Assembly (NCBI RefSeq): GCF_011742555.1
Contig: NZ_JAAQQR010000001.1
Span: forward strand, 62,001 to 126,000
Source of the DNA: Luteibacter jiangsuensis
GTDB taxonomy: Bacteria > Pseudomonadota > Gammaproteobacteria > Xanthomonadales > Rhodanobacteraceae
DNA: 64,000 nt
Direction of reading: 5' to 3'
Shown: piece by piece, positions 45,215 to 53,965 of the stretch
How positions within the stretch are numbered: the first letter of the stretch is position 1
Layout: each line of letters opens with the position of its first letter
Notes under the pieces: model-generated
Told to the model about the DNA's origin: nothing
Database searches by the model: none
What the model saw: the letters and a program-made list of their open reading frames with translations, nothing else
Position numbers and translations under genes: made by a program

Positions 45215-45808
45215 ATGAGTACCCGTGAAAAGCTCCTCGATTCCGCCCGTTACCTCATCCAGACGCGCGGCTACAGCGGCTTCAGCTATGCCGATGTCGC
45301 CGCCCAGGTGGAGGTACGCAAGGCGTCCATCCATCACCATTTCCCTGCCAAGGCGGACCTTGCCAAGGCCGTGGTCGAACAGTCGCGTGGCATCATCGGC
45401 GAGCAGATACGCATGATGGAAAGCGAGGCCTTCGACCCCTTGCGGCAACTGCGGGGCTATACCGGCTACTGGGAAAAGTGCATCGCCGATGCGTCGGCGC
45501 CCTTCTGCGTCGCGGGCATGCTGGCCAGCGAACTCGATTGCCTGCCGGAAGATCTCGCCGAAAGCGTCCGTATGCACTTCCGCGACCTGTCGCGGTGGCT
45601 GGAGACGGTGCTTACGGCCGGTGCGCAGCGCGGCGTGTTCACGCTGAAGAGCGCCGCCAGCGTGGAGGCCGAATCGTTCATGTCGACGGTCTACGGCGCG
45701 ATGATTCTCGCGCGCGCTTACGGCCAGCCCGACAAGTTCACCCAGGTGGTGGAAGGTGCCTTGCGGCGTCTGCTCCATTCGGATGCCGCGGCCGCTGCAA
45801 CGCACTGA
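45215..45808 (+). CDS. TetR-family transcriptional regulator
   Basis: A 197-residue repressor. The N-terminal HTH (about 4-50) reads MSTREKLLDSARYLIQTRGY ... SYADVAAQVEVRKASIHHHF. The ligand domain includes DASAPFCVAGMLASELDCLP and ESFMSTVYGAMILARAYGQP, resembling the AcuR/NemR-type subgroup with a C-terminal TetR_C domain. The start at 45215 is chosen because the HTH begins there. It probably controls the divergent DUF308-like gene and itself through the palindromes between them. Confidence 0.88.
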   Translation: MSTREKLLDSARYLIQTRGYSGFSYADVAAQVEVRKASIHHHFPAKADLAKAVVEQSRGIIGEQIRMMESEAFDPLRQLRGYTGYWEKCIADASAPFCVAGMLASELDCLPEDLAESVRMHFRDLSRWLETVLTAGAQRGVFTLKSAASVEAESFMSTVYGAMILARAYGQPDKFTQVVEGALRRLLHSDAAAAATH

Positions 45809-45945
45809 CGCCTGGTTCCGGTCATGACCGGCCTTTCGCGGGCGCCGGGGCGAAATACGTCGTAACCATTTGCTTCCTTCCCGACAAACCCAGGCAAGAC
45901 CTCCGGCGCACCGTGGGCATACCCCATGAACCGTGAGGATTGTCC

Positions 45946-46431
45946 ATGAACCTGCTCCCCGCCATCGCCGCCGCCGCGTTCGCCGCCCTGCCCGTTGCGG
46001 CCTTCGCCACCACCATCACCACGACAAACGTGAACCTGCGCGCCGGGCCGAGTACGACCTACCCTCGGGTGACGACCATACCGACGCATGCCGAGATTCT
46101 CACGCACGGTTGCCTGCAGGACATGAGCTGGTGCGATGTGAGCTGGGGTAGCCAGCGCGGCTGGGTGTCGTCGAGATACGTGTTGGCCGTAACGGAACGC
46201 CGCACCGTCGTCGTCACGGAAGAGACGGCACCGAGCGTCGGCATCGCCGTGGTGAGCTTCAACCATGGCTACTGGGAGCGCTATTACCCGGCACGGCCGT
46301 GGTACGGGAGCTGGACGGTGTATGCGCGGCCGTTGCCTTCGCCGCCGCCCCCTGCGGTCGTGCACCGCGGCGTCACTGCGTGTGGACCGCGTGGCTGCGT
46401 GCACACCGGCGCGACTTACCGTCGCTGGTGA
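45946..46431 (+). CDS. Exported SH3-domain protein
   Basis: A 161-residue protein with a signal peptide (MNLLPAIAAAAFAALPVAAFA) and a bacterial SH3 domain (about 22-80: TTNVNLRAGPSTTYPRVTTI, WCDVSWGSQRGWVSSRYV). The C-terminal half is a Tyr/Pro-rich tail with NHGYWERYYPARPWYG and ends HTGATYRRW. A likely periplasmic or cell-wall-binding protein. GAGGA lies upstream of the ATG at 45946. Confidence 0.8.
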   Translation: MNLLPAIAAAAFAALPVAAFATTITTTNVNLRAGPSTTYPRVTTIPTHAEILTHGCLQDMSWCDVSWGSQRGWVSSRYVLAVTERRTVVVTEETAPSVGIAVVSFNHGYWERYYPARPWYGSWTVYARPLPSPPPPAVVHRGVTACGPRGCVHTGATYRRW

Positions 46432-46475
46432 CAAGGAACCGCGGGAGCGCCGCAAGCGCTCTCGCGGTGGCAGGA

Positions 46476-47273
46476 TCAGAAATGCCAGCCGGCGTACAGG
46501 CTGACCGTCACTTGCGATTCCTTCTGCACCAAGGGGCTGTCCTTCACGTTGGCCATCAACGTACCGGCACTGATGCCGCCCCCCAGCACCCAATCGCCCT
46601 CGGTGGCATAACGCAGGCCGATGTTGAGCGAGTATTCCTGGAAGCCCGCAGGTGCGCGGTAGCCAGGCAGGGTCGTCTGCGGTGTCTTTGCCGTATCCAC
46701 ACCGAAGTAGGTGGTGTTGTGCTGGCGGTTGCCCCATACGACACGCGGGCCCGCCACGATCGCAAAGCGGTCGCTCAACGGAAACACCTGCTGTGCGGCG
46801 AGCGTGAGCGTCGTACCCTGCCCGTGCCCGGACAGGTCCGTGTCCGACCGCAGGCTCACGAGGCCACCCGGGCGGAAGCGGTAGCCGAGAAGGAAGCCGC
46901 CCAGCACGCTGCGATCGATATCCTGCAGGCCGCGCAGATAGTCATCGTCCGACGTCTTTCGTGGCGCGATGTTCTGGTACGACAGGCTGATGCCACCGAC
47001 CCACCCACCGGTGTTCAATGGAGTGAAGCCGAACTGCAGCGAATTGCCGCCGTAACGATTGCCGAGATAGGCGTAAGGCGTGGGAAGGTCGACACGCAGC
47101 ACCGGCACGGCGTTGGCCTGCCGCCTGTCGCTGCCGATGTATTCCGGCCGCGAGACGACACCGATGCCGATGTCGCCGTGAGCCGTGTCCTGGGCGAAGA
47201 CGGCAGGGACGAAGGCTGCGCAACCGAGCAGCGCAACGGCGGCGTGTCGGGCACGAAGGAAGGAGGGGCGCAT
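46476..47273 (-). CDS. MipA/OmpV-family outer-membrane protein
   Basis: A 265-residue barrel with a signal peptide (about 1-27, ending PAVFA), the MipA start GDIGIGVVSRPEYIGSDRRQ, a mid LGGFLLGYRFRPGG, and a final VTVSLYAGWHF with terminal Phe. MipA proteins act as scaffolds for murein synthesis complexes or respond to antibiotics and metals. The start at 47273 is favoured by AAAAGGA upstream. It is convergent with the SH3 gene. Confidence 0.87.
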   Translation of the reverse strand: MRPSFLRARHAAVALLGCAAFVPAVFAQDTAHGDIGIGVVSRPEYIGSDRRQANAVPVLRVDLPTPYAYLGNRYGGNSLQFGFTPLNTGGWVGGISLSYQNIAPRKTSDDDYLRGLQDIDRSVLGGFLLGYRFRPGGLVSLRSDTDLSGHGQGTTLTLAAQQVFPLSDRFAIVAGPRVVWGNRQHNTTYFGVDTAKTPQTTLPGYRAPAGFQEYSLNIGLRYATEGDWVLGGGISAGTLMANVKDSPLVQKESQVTVSLYAGWHF

Positions 47274-47421
47274 GGGGATCCTTTTGCTGAAAAAGGAGCG
47301 GCAGCGCGGCACCGTGCGCGGGGGACGGACGGTTGGGGGGAGCGGGCCGCGCTGCCGCAAAGCGAATCAGTTGCCGGGGTATCCGGGCAAGGGTGGCGCG
47401 ATCAGCGCCCGGCGTTGGCCT

Positions 47422-47469
47422 TCATGACGGCCACGTCAGCGCAATGGCGGCGACAAACAGCGTTCGCAT
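47422..47469 (-). other. Very short reading frame with a strong ribosome-binding site
   Basis: ATG at 47469 preceded by AAGGAGA, encoding MRTLFVAAIALTWPS then TGA. The hydrophobic start looks like a truncated signal peptide. Other frames just downstream read MKANAGR and, further on, PPLPGYPGN, both then stopping, so this may be the remains of a small secreted protein, but two frame changes would be needed. It lies in the 299-bp gap between the MipA gene and the sensor kinase gene, which otherwise shows no gene. Confidence 0.3.
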
Positions 47470-47572
47470 GGAAGTCTCCTTGTGGCGCCGGCGGAAGTGC
47501 CGACCCCATAGAGGCTATACAGCGTCAGCTGGCAGGTGATGTCGAAAACGAACCCAGTTGTTTCAGGAGGCT

Positions 47573-48880
47573 TCAACGCAAGACCACGGCGCGCAACGGC
47601 AAGGCCACGCTGGCACAGAGCCCACCGCCGCTGCGCGCCACGAGCGAGAGCGTGCCGCCATGCAGGCGCACGAGGCGGTCGACGATCGCCAGGCCCAGGC
47701 CGGTACCGGGCACACTGGCGCGGCCTGTATCGGCGCGCGTGAACGGCTGCCGCATCCGTGCCACCTGGTCGTACGGTATCCCCGGACCACGGTCCAGGAC
47801 ATCGACATGCACGTGGCCCTCGTCGTAACGCGTGCGCACTTCCAGGCCAGTGCGGGCATAACGCACGGCATTCTCCATCAGGTTGGCCAGCACGCGTTGC
47901 ATGGAAACCGGCCGGAAACGCAGCGCGGGCAACGGCGCCAGGGAAAGCTGGAACGGCACATCGCGCGCCTCGAACTCGCCGGCGAGCTGCATCACCAGCG
48001 TGTTGAGGTCCGCATCCACCATCTGTTCGCCGCCACCCGAACCGGCGCGGCCATAATCGAGGAACTGGCTCACGATGGCGTCGATCCGTTCAATATGCGC
48101 CACTTCCGGCGCGTTGCGCTCGCGTGACTCCAGCGCAAGGCGAAGCTTTGTCAGGGGCGTGCGGATATCGTGGGATATGCCCGCCAGCATTTCCGCACGT
48201 ACCGCTTCCATGCCGCGAAGATTGTCGGACATGGCATTGAAATGCGTCGCCACTTCGGCCAGCTCGGCAACGCTGTATTCGGGAAGCCGTACGTCCGCGC
48301 CCTCGCCCACCAGCCGCGCCGCGTCAACCACATCACGCAGGGGGCGGTTGATGCGACGCTGGATCAGCAGCGCTATGGCGGTGGCCAGCGCCATGATCGT
48401 GAGTGAGACGAGCAGTACGGACGTGATGAGGCTTTCCCGCGACATCGCGCTGGGCGGCAAGGTGAACCATGCACGGCGGTCGCCGATGTTCATGCGCACC
48501 CAGGGGTGCGGCTGCGGCGCGTCCGCCCAGCGGAAGGCCATGTCGGGAGAGAGGTTGTCGCGCATGCTGCCGGCAAACCTGGCGACCAGCGAGATGCTGT
48601 TTCCGACGGCCGTGTCGGGTGGCGGCGGGTTCTCCTGCAGGATGAGCCGGCCCGAGCCGGTGAGGTAGTTCAGGTAGGCGCGCTGCTCCGCCGGCGCCAT
48701 ATGCGCGAACGCGCTATCGATGGCGTTGAGTTCGATGGCGACGAGCCGGCCGACCTCCGCCGCGCGAGGCCCCTGCACGTAAAGGAAGGCGGCGACCCAG
48801 AGCAACTGCGCGAGGAGGGCGAAAGCGAGAAGCAGGCCGAGGTTGCGCCCGAACAGCGTGCGCGGCAACAGCTTAACCAT
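47573..48880 (-). CDS. EnvZ-type sensor histidine kinase
   Basis: A 435-residue inner-membrane kinase: TM1 about 14-36, a periplasmic loop of about 110 residues, TM2 about 151-173, HAMP (about 174-226), HisKA with His237 in LAGISHDIRTPLTKLRLALE, and an HATPase with LANLMENAVRYA (N box), DRGPGIP, and GTGLGLAIVDRLV. It forms a two-component pair with the OmpR-type regulator upstream, which it overlaps by a few bases. An ATG nine bases earlier (48889) is also possible. Together they lie divergent from the MdtABC-type efflux operon, as BaeSR is linked to mdtABC in E. coli. Confidence 0.92.
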   Translation of the reverse strand: MVKLLPRTLFGRNLGLLLAFALLAQLLWVAAFLYVQGPRAAEVGRLVAIELNAIDSAFAHMAPAEQRAYLNYLTGSGRLILQENPPPPDTAVGNSISLVARFAGSMRDNLSPDMAFRWADAPQPHPWVRMNIGDRRAWFTLPPSAMSRESLITSVLLVSLTIMALATAIALLIQRRINRPLRDVVDAARLVGEGADVRLPEYSVAELAEVATHFNAMSDNLRGMEAVRAEMLAGISHDIRTPLTKLRLALESRERNAPEVAHIERIDAIVSQFLDYGRAGSGGGEQMVDADLNTLVMQLAGEFEARDVPFQLSLAPLPALRFRPVSMQRVLANLMENAVRYARTGLEVRTRYDEGHVHVDVLDRGPGIPYDQVARMRQPFTRADTGRASVPGTGLGLAIVDRLVRLHGGTLSLVARSGGGLCASVALPLRAVVLR

Positions 48881-49595
48881 GGCTGCCATCGGGCACGAAC
48901 ATGTACCCGATGCCCCACACGGTGCGGATGTACTTCGGCGCGGAAGGATCGTCCTCGATCTTGCGGCGCAGGCGCAGCACCTGCACATCGAGGCTTCGAT
49001 CCAGCGATTCGTGTTCCCTGCCCTTTACCTTGTCCAGGAGGTGGTCGCGCGACATGGGCCGCCGCGGGTTGGCCGCGAACACGCGCATCAACTGGAACTC
49101 CAGGCTCGACAGCGCGATGACGTCGTCGCCCCGGCGCAACTCCACGCGCGACACATTGAGGACGAACGGGCCGAATGTCATCACGTCGTCCGTGCCCCAT
49201 GTCTGCGTGCTGTGCAGCATCTTCTGCCGGCGCAACATCGCCTGCAGACGCGCGGTGAGTTCGCGCGGATCGAACGGCTTGGCGAGGTAATCGTCCGCGC
49301 CCATTTCCAGGCCCACGATGCGGTCCACCGCCTCCCCGCGCGCGGTGAGCATGAGGATGGGGATGGTGTGGCCGCCGAAGCGCAGCCGACGGCAGACGGA
49401 AAGACCATCCTCGCCGGGCATCATCAGATCGAGCACCAGTGCATCGTAGGGTTCGCGTTCCAGCGCCCGATCCAGCTGCCCGGCGTTGCCCACGGCGTGC
49501 ACGTCGAAGCCGTGCCCGCTGAGGTAGCGGCGCAGCATGCCGCGCAACTCGTCGTCATCGTCGAGGATCAGGATTCGTGGTGCGCGCGCGTTCAA
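48873..49595 (-). CDS. OmpR-type response regulator
   Basis: A 240-residue regulator: receiver with LILDDDDELRGML, phosphoacceptor Asp56 (ALVLDLMMPGEDG), the LTARGEAVDRIVGLEMGADD block with Thr, and DYLAKPFDPREL (Lys); winged-helix domain with LSSLEFQLMRVFAANPRRPM and VRRKIEDD-like VLRLRRKIEDDP, ending TVWGIGYMFVP. The frame is open upstream but codes nothing receiver-like, so the TTG at 49595 (MNARAPRILILD) is the best start; no ATG lies between it and the domain. The likely target is the divergent efflux operon through the inverted repeat at 49674-49698. Confidence 0.9.
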   Translation of the reverse strand: MNARAPRILILDDDDELRGMLRRYLSGHGFDVHAVGNAGQLDRALEREPYDALVLDLMMPGEDGLSVCRRLRFGGHTIPILMLTARGEAVDRIVGLEMGADDYLAKPFDPRELTARLQAMLRRQKMLHSTQTWGTDDVMTFGPFVLNVSRVELRRGDDVIALSSLEFQLMRVFAANPRRPMSRDHLLDKVKGREHESLDRSLDVQVLRLRRKIEDDPSAPKYIRTVWGIGYMFVPDGSHG

Positions 49596-49673
49596 GGGCG
49601 GGACTCGGTAACCGGGCCACCATTCTGGGTGTGCCCCGCCGACGACCGCAAGGCGAAAAACCGGCCTGAAATA

Positions 49674-49698
49674 GCCTGTAACAATTTCCGTTACAGGC
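49674..49698. promoter_or_regulatory. Perfect 9-bp inverted repeat between the regulator and efflux operon
   Basis: GCCTGTAAC, 7 bases, GTTACAGGC. It is centred about 100 bases upstream of the mdtA-like gene and about 90 bases upstream of the response regulator start. TGTAAC/GTTACA arms look like a dimeric regulator site. The OmpR-type protein encoded next to it is the obvious candidate. Confidence 0.7.
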
Positions 49699-49788
49699 GA
49701 CATCACTGCCCAACCGGGCCTTTCGACCATTTCGGCCTGCCTGCCCGCCGGCCTTGCGGGCCTGCCCTCTCTCCTCCGGAGTCGTTCG

Positions 49789-50916
49789 ATGAAGACCCGA
49801 CGCCGCTGGCGCTACGCCGGCCTGGTCATGCTTGTTGCTGCCGTGCTCGCCCTCGTGGCGTGGTACCGGCATCGTGCACCCGCTGCCGCTACCGAACACC
49901 CGCGCGTGGTCGCCACGCAACCGGTGCAGCGGCGCGAGGTGGATGTGTACGTGGACGCCATCGGGACCGTGACGCCGACGCATACCGTGACCGTGCGCGC
50001 GCAGGTGGAGGGCACGCTCACCGGGCTGAACTTCCGCGAAGGCCAGGCGGTGAAGGCCGGCGACGTGCTGGCCACCATCGATGACCGCGCCCTGCGCGCA
50101 CAGGTGGCAGCCGCCGAAGGTGCATTGCAGCGTGACGAGGCCGCACTGCGCAACGCCCAGGCCGATCTTGCCCGTTACCGCGAACTGGTGAAGATCGGTT
50201 CGGTGACGCAGCAGCAGGTGGACACGCAAGCCGCCGCCGTGGAACAGGCCATGGGCACCGTGCGCAGCGACCGGGGCCAGCGCGACAACCTGGCGGTGCA
50301 ACTCGGCTACACCCGGGTAGCCGCGCCCATCGGCGGGGTGGCAGGCCTGCGCGCGGTGGATGTCGGCAACCTCGTGGCGCCTTCGGATACCGGCGGCATC
50401 GTCACCCTGGCCACCGTTTCACCCATCAGCGTGAAGTTCGCGGTCACGGAAGACCAACTCGGCCAGGTGCTCGCCGCCATGCATCGCGGGGAGGTGCCGG
50501 TGGAACTGGCCGATCGCGCCGGCAAACCGCTGGGCCGCGGGGTGCTGGAGGCCGTGGACAACCGCGTGGATACGACGACGGGAACGGTCACCATGCGCGC
50601 GATATTCCCGAACGACCCGATGACGCTCTATCCGAACCAGTTCGTCAACGCACGCCTGCGCGTGAATACGCTTCGTGCTGCCAGCGTGGTGCCGGCCCGT
50701 GCGATCCAGCATGGCGTGAAGGGCGACTTCGTCTTTGTCGCCATCGGCGGGAAAGCCGTGCAGCGCGCGGTGATCGCGGGGCCCGTCGATGGGACGATGC
50801 AGGCGATCACGACTCCCGGCGGGGGCGCGGCCTTGCAGGCCGGCGAACGTGTGGTGATTTCCGGTGGCGATGCGCTCGTCGACGGCGCCGCGGTGAGCGA
50901 AGCCTCCAGACCATGA
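49789..50916 (+). CDS. mdtA: RND efflux periplasmic adaptor (MdtA-like)
   Basis: A 375-residue membrane-fusion protein with an N-terminal anchor (about 10-27), lipoyl half-motifs VRAQVEGTLTGLNFREGQAV and TRVAAPIGGVAGLRAVDVGN flanking a helical hairpin, and beta-barrel and membrane-proximal domains with TLYPNQFVNARLRV, typical of MdtA. It starts the pump operon, and its stop overlaps the mdtB start (ATGA-type). The pump exports drugs, bile-like or toxic compounds. Confidence 0.95.
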   Translation: MKTRRRWRYAGLVMLVAAVLALVAWYRHRAPAAATEHPRVVATQPVQRREVDVYVDAIGTVTPTHTVTVRAQVEGTLTGLNFREGQAVKAGDVLATIDDRALRAQVAAAEGALQRDEAALRNAQADLARYRELVKIGSVTQQQVDTQAAAVEQAMGTVRSDRGQRDNLAVQLGYTRVAAPIGGVAGLRAVDVGNLVAPSDTGGIVTLATVSPISVKFAVTEDQLGQVLAAMHRGEVPVELADRAGKPLGRGVLEAVDNRVDTTTGTVTMRAIFPNDPMTLYPNQFVNARLRVNTLRAASVVPARAIQHGVKGDFVFVAIGGKAVQRAVIAGPVDGTMQAITTPGGGAALQAGERVVISGGDALVDGAAVSEASRP

Positions 50917-53900
50917 ACCTGTCGCGCCCCTTCATCCAGCGGCCCGTTGCCACCGCGCTGCTGATGCTGGCCGTGCTGCTGGCCGGCATCCTCGGTTGGC
51001 GCGCGCTGCCGGTTTCCGCACTGCCCGAGGTGGATTACCCCACCATCCAGGTTTATACCAACCTGCCCGGTGCCAGCCCCGATGTCACCGCGTCGAGCGT
51101 CACCTCGCCGCTGGAGCGCCAGCTTGGGCAAATGGCCGGGCTGCAGCGCATGGATTCGAGCAGCGCACTGGGCGCCTCGGTCGTCACGCTCACCTTCGAG
51201 CTTTCCACATCGCTGGACGAGGCGGAGCAGGAAGTGCAGGCGGCGATCAATGCCGCCAACGCGTACCTGCCGAAGGACCTTCCCTACCCGCCGGTTTACA
51301 GCAAGGTGAATCCGGCCGATCCACCGGTGCTTACGCTGGCGATGACCTCGGCGCAATGGCCGCTCACGCGCGTGCAGGAGCTGGCCGAGACGCGTATCGC
51401 ACAGGCCATCTCGCAGATGTCGGGCGTGGGCCGGGTGACCGTGAGCGGCGGCGAGCGGCCCTCCGTGCGCGTGGCGGTGAACATGCCGGCGCTGAACCAG
51501 AAGGGGCTAACCCTCGCCAGCGTCACCGACGCGATCCAGGCCGGCAGCGTCAACGGCGCGAAGGGTTTGATCGATGGCCCGGACCTCTCCTACGCGGTGG
51601 GCGCGAACGACCAGTTGACCGATGCGGCTGGGTTTGCCGGCGTTGTGCTTGCCGCAGGCGAGAGTGCGTTGCTCGGTCTGCGCGACATCGCCACGGTGGC
51701 CGAAGGCGCGGAAGATACGCGACAGGCCGCGTGGGCCGATCGCGAGCCGGCCATCCTCATCAGCATCCAGCGTCAGCCGGGCGCGAACGTGGTGGCGACG
51801 GTGGACCGGATCGCCGCCGAGCTGCCGCGACTCGGCGCCAGCCTGCCCGCCAACGTGAAGCTCGCGGTGCTCAACGACCGCACCGGCAGCATCCGTGCCT
51901 CCGTCCACGACGTGGAATGGGAGCTGCTGTTCGCACTGATGCTGGTGATCGCCACCGTATGGGTGTTCCTCGGCGACTGGCGCGCCACCCTCGTGCCGGC
52001 CATCGCCGTGCCCGTGTCGCTGGTGGGCACGGTGGCGGCGACCTACGCGCTGGGTTTCAGTCTCAACAACCTCACGCTGATGGCGCTCACCGTGGCCACG
52101 GGCTTCGTCGTGGACGATGCCATCGTGATGATCGAAAACGTGGCCCGGCACGTGGACGACGGCACCGAACCCCGCAAGGCCGCGACGGAAGGGGCCGGCG
52201 AAGTGGGCTTCACCATCGTATCCCTCTCGCTCGCGCTCATCGCGGTGCTGATCCCGCTGCTGTTCATGGGCGACGTCGTGGGCCGCCTGTTCCGCGAGTT
52301 CGCCGTTACCCTTTCCGCAGCCATCGTCGTTTCGGCGCTCATCACGCTGACGCTCACGCCGACGCTGTGCGCGCGCCTGCTGCGCCCCCAGGCACACGAT
52401 CGACAGCGATGGCTCAAGCGCCTCGAAGGCGCCTACGTGAAGTTGCTGGACCGTGCCCTCGCCGGTCGCCGCTGGATGCTGGCCGCGGTGGCGCTGGCCA
52501 CGCTCGCAACGGTCGCCACGGTGCTGGTGCTGCCCAAAGGCCTGTTTCCCGTGCAGGACACAGGTCTGCTGCAAGGCGCGGTGAAAGGGCCTGTGGATGC
52601 CTCGTTCGCCCGCATGCGCGAATTGCAGGCCACCGCGATCGACACTCTGCTGAAAGACCCCGCGGTGGCCGGCGTGTCGTCCTCGCTGGGAATCGACCAG
52701 ACGAATCCGATGCCGGGCACCGCCCCCGTGCAGGTGCGGCTGCGCGCCCCGGGCGACGGCGGCGAACCGGCCGCCGAAGTGGTGGCCCGCCTGGTCCGGG
52801 CAGTGGCGGGCAGCAAGGATCCCGCCACCTTGTATCTGCATCCCGTGCAGGACCTGACGCTCGATACGCACGCCGGCTCATCCACGTACACCGTGGGCCT
52901 GGCGTCCGCCGATGGCACTGCGCTGGTGGATGCCGGCCGCCGCGTACTGGCCGGCATGCGCACGGACCCCGTGTTCACCGACGTGCACAGCGATGCGCTG
53001 GAACGTGGCCGCCGCATCATGCTCGGCATCGACCGCCGACGCGCAGCGCAGTTGGGCGTGACGGTGCAGGCGATCGACGACGCGTTGTATGCAGCTTTCG
53101 GCCAGCAACAGGTCACGACGATCTACACCGACCTCTCGCAGTACCACGTGGTGGTGGGCGCGGCGACGGGGGCGGCGACACCGGAGGCCGCCCTGCGCGC
53201 ACTTTACGTGCCCGGCACGGACGGCAAGCCCGTACCGCTCGCCGCCGTCGCACGCATCGGTGGCGACGACGCGCCAGTGGTGCTGATGCGCGAACGCCAG
53301 TTCCCGTATGTGGACCTCTCGTTCGACCTGGCCGGTGGCGTGGCGCTCGATGAGGCAGTTTCGCACCTGGAGAAGCGGGTGGAGGAGGCGAAGCTGCCAG
53401 CGTCGGTGCGGCTGGACATGCAGGGCACGCTGGGCAGCTTCGCCGGTTCGCTCGACGGCCAGGCCGCCCTGCTGCTCGCGGCCGTCGTGGTGGTGTACCT
53501 CACGCTGGGTTGCCTGTACGAGAGTTTCATCCATCCGCTGACCATCCTCTCGACGCTGCCCTCGGCGGCACTGGGCGCGGTACTGGCGCTCGGCCTCGTC
53601 GGCCTGGATTTCGACATCATCGCCCTGATCGGCGTGGTGCTGCTGGTCGGCATCGTGATGAAGAACGCGATCATGATGATCGACTTCGCCATCGCACGCG
53701 AACGCGAGGGCAAGCCGCCGCTCGATGCGATTCGCGAGGCATGCGAACTGCGCTTCCGCCCCATCCTCATGACCACCCTGGCCTCGCTGCTGGGCGCCGT
53801 GCCGCTGGCCTTCGGCGGGGGCATGGGCTCGGAACTGCGCGAACCGCTGGGCGTGGCGATCATCGGCGGACTCATCGTGAGCCAGTTGCTGACGCTGTTC

Positions 53901-53963
53901 ACCACGCCGGCCATCTACCTCAGCCTGCACCGTGCGGAACACGCGGTGGCGAGCCACATCTGA
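50913..53963 (+). CDS. mdtB: RND multidrug efflux transporter (MdtB-like)
   Basis: A 1016-residue RND pump subunit. Key features: RPVATALLMLAVLLAGILGW in TM1, LPEVDYPTIQVYTNLPGASP in the first porter domain, the proton-relay Asp401-Asp402 in TGFVVDDAIVMIENVARHVD, and GIVMKNAIMMIDFAIARERE in TM10 with its conserved Lys. Two RND genes in tandem with one adaptor indicate a heteromeric MdtBC-type trimer. Stop and mdtC start are separated by two bases. Confidence 0.96.
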   Translation: MNLSRPFIQRPVATALLMLAVLLAGILGWRALPVSALPEVDYPTIQVYTNLPGASPDVTASSVTSPLERQLGQMAGLQRMDSSSALGASVVTLTFELSTSLDEAEQEVQAAINAANAYLPKDLPYPPVYSKVNPADPPVLTLAMTSAQWPLTRVQELAETRIAQAISQMSGVGRVTVSGGERPSVRVAVNMPALNQKGLTLASVTDAIQAGSVNGAKGLIDGPDLSYAVGANDQLTDAAGFAGVVLAAGESALLGLRDIATVAEGAEDTRQAAWADREPAILISIQRQPGANVVATVDRIAAELPRLGASLPANVKLAVLNDRTGSIRASVHDVEWELLFALMLVIATVWVFLGDWRATLVPAIAVPVSLVGTVAATYALGFSLNNLTLMALTVATGFVVDDAIVMIENVARHVDDGTEPRKAATEGAGEVGFTIVSLSLALIAVLIPLLFMGDVVGRLFREFAVTLSAAIVVSALITLTLTPTLCARLLRPQAHDRQRWLKRLEGAYVKLLDRALAGRRWMLAAVALATLATVATVLVLPKGLFPVQDTGLLQGAVKGPVDASFARMRELQATAIDTLLKDPAVAGVSSSLGIDQTNPMPGTAPVQVRLRAPGDGGEPAAEVVARLVRAVAGSKDPATLYLHPVQDLTLDTHAGSSTYTVGLASADGTALVDAGRRVLAGMRTDPVFTDVHSDALERGRRIMLGIDRRRAAQLGVTVQAIDDALYAAFGQQQVTTIYTDLSQYHVVVGAATGAATPEAALRALYVPGTDGKPVPLAAVARIGGDDAPVVLMRERQFPYVDLSFDLAGGVALDEAVSHLEKRVEEAKLPASVRLDMQGTLGSFAGSLDGQAALLLAAVVVVYLTLGCLYESFIHPLTILSTLPSAALGAVLALGLVGLDFDIIALIGVVLLVGIVMKNAIMMIDFAIAREREGKPPLDAIREACELRFRPILMTTLASLLGAVPLAFGGGMGSELREPLGVAIIGGLIVSQLLTLFTTPAIYLSLHRAEHAVASHI

Positions 53964-53965
53964 CC

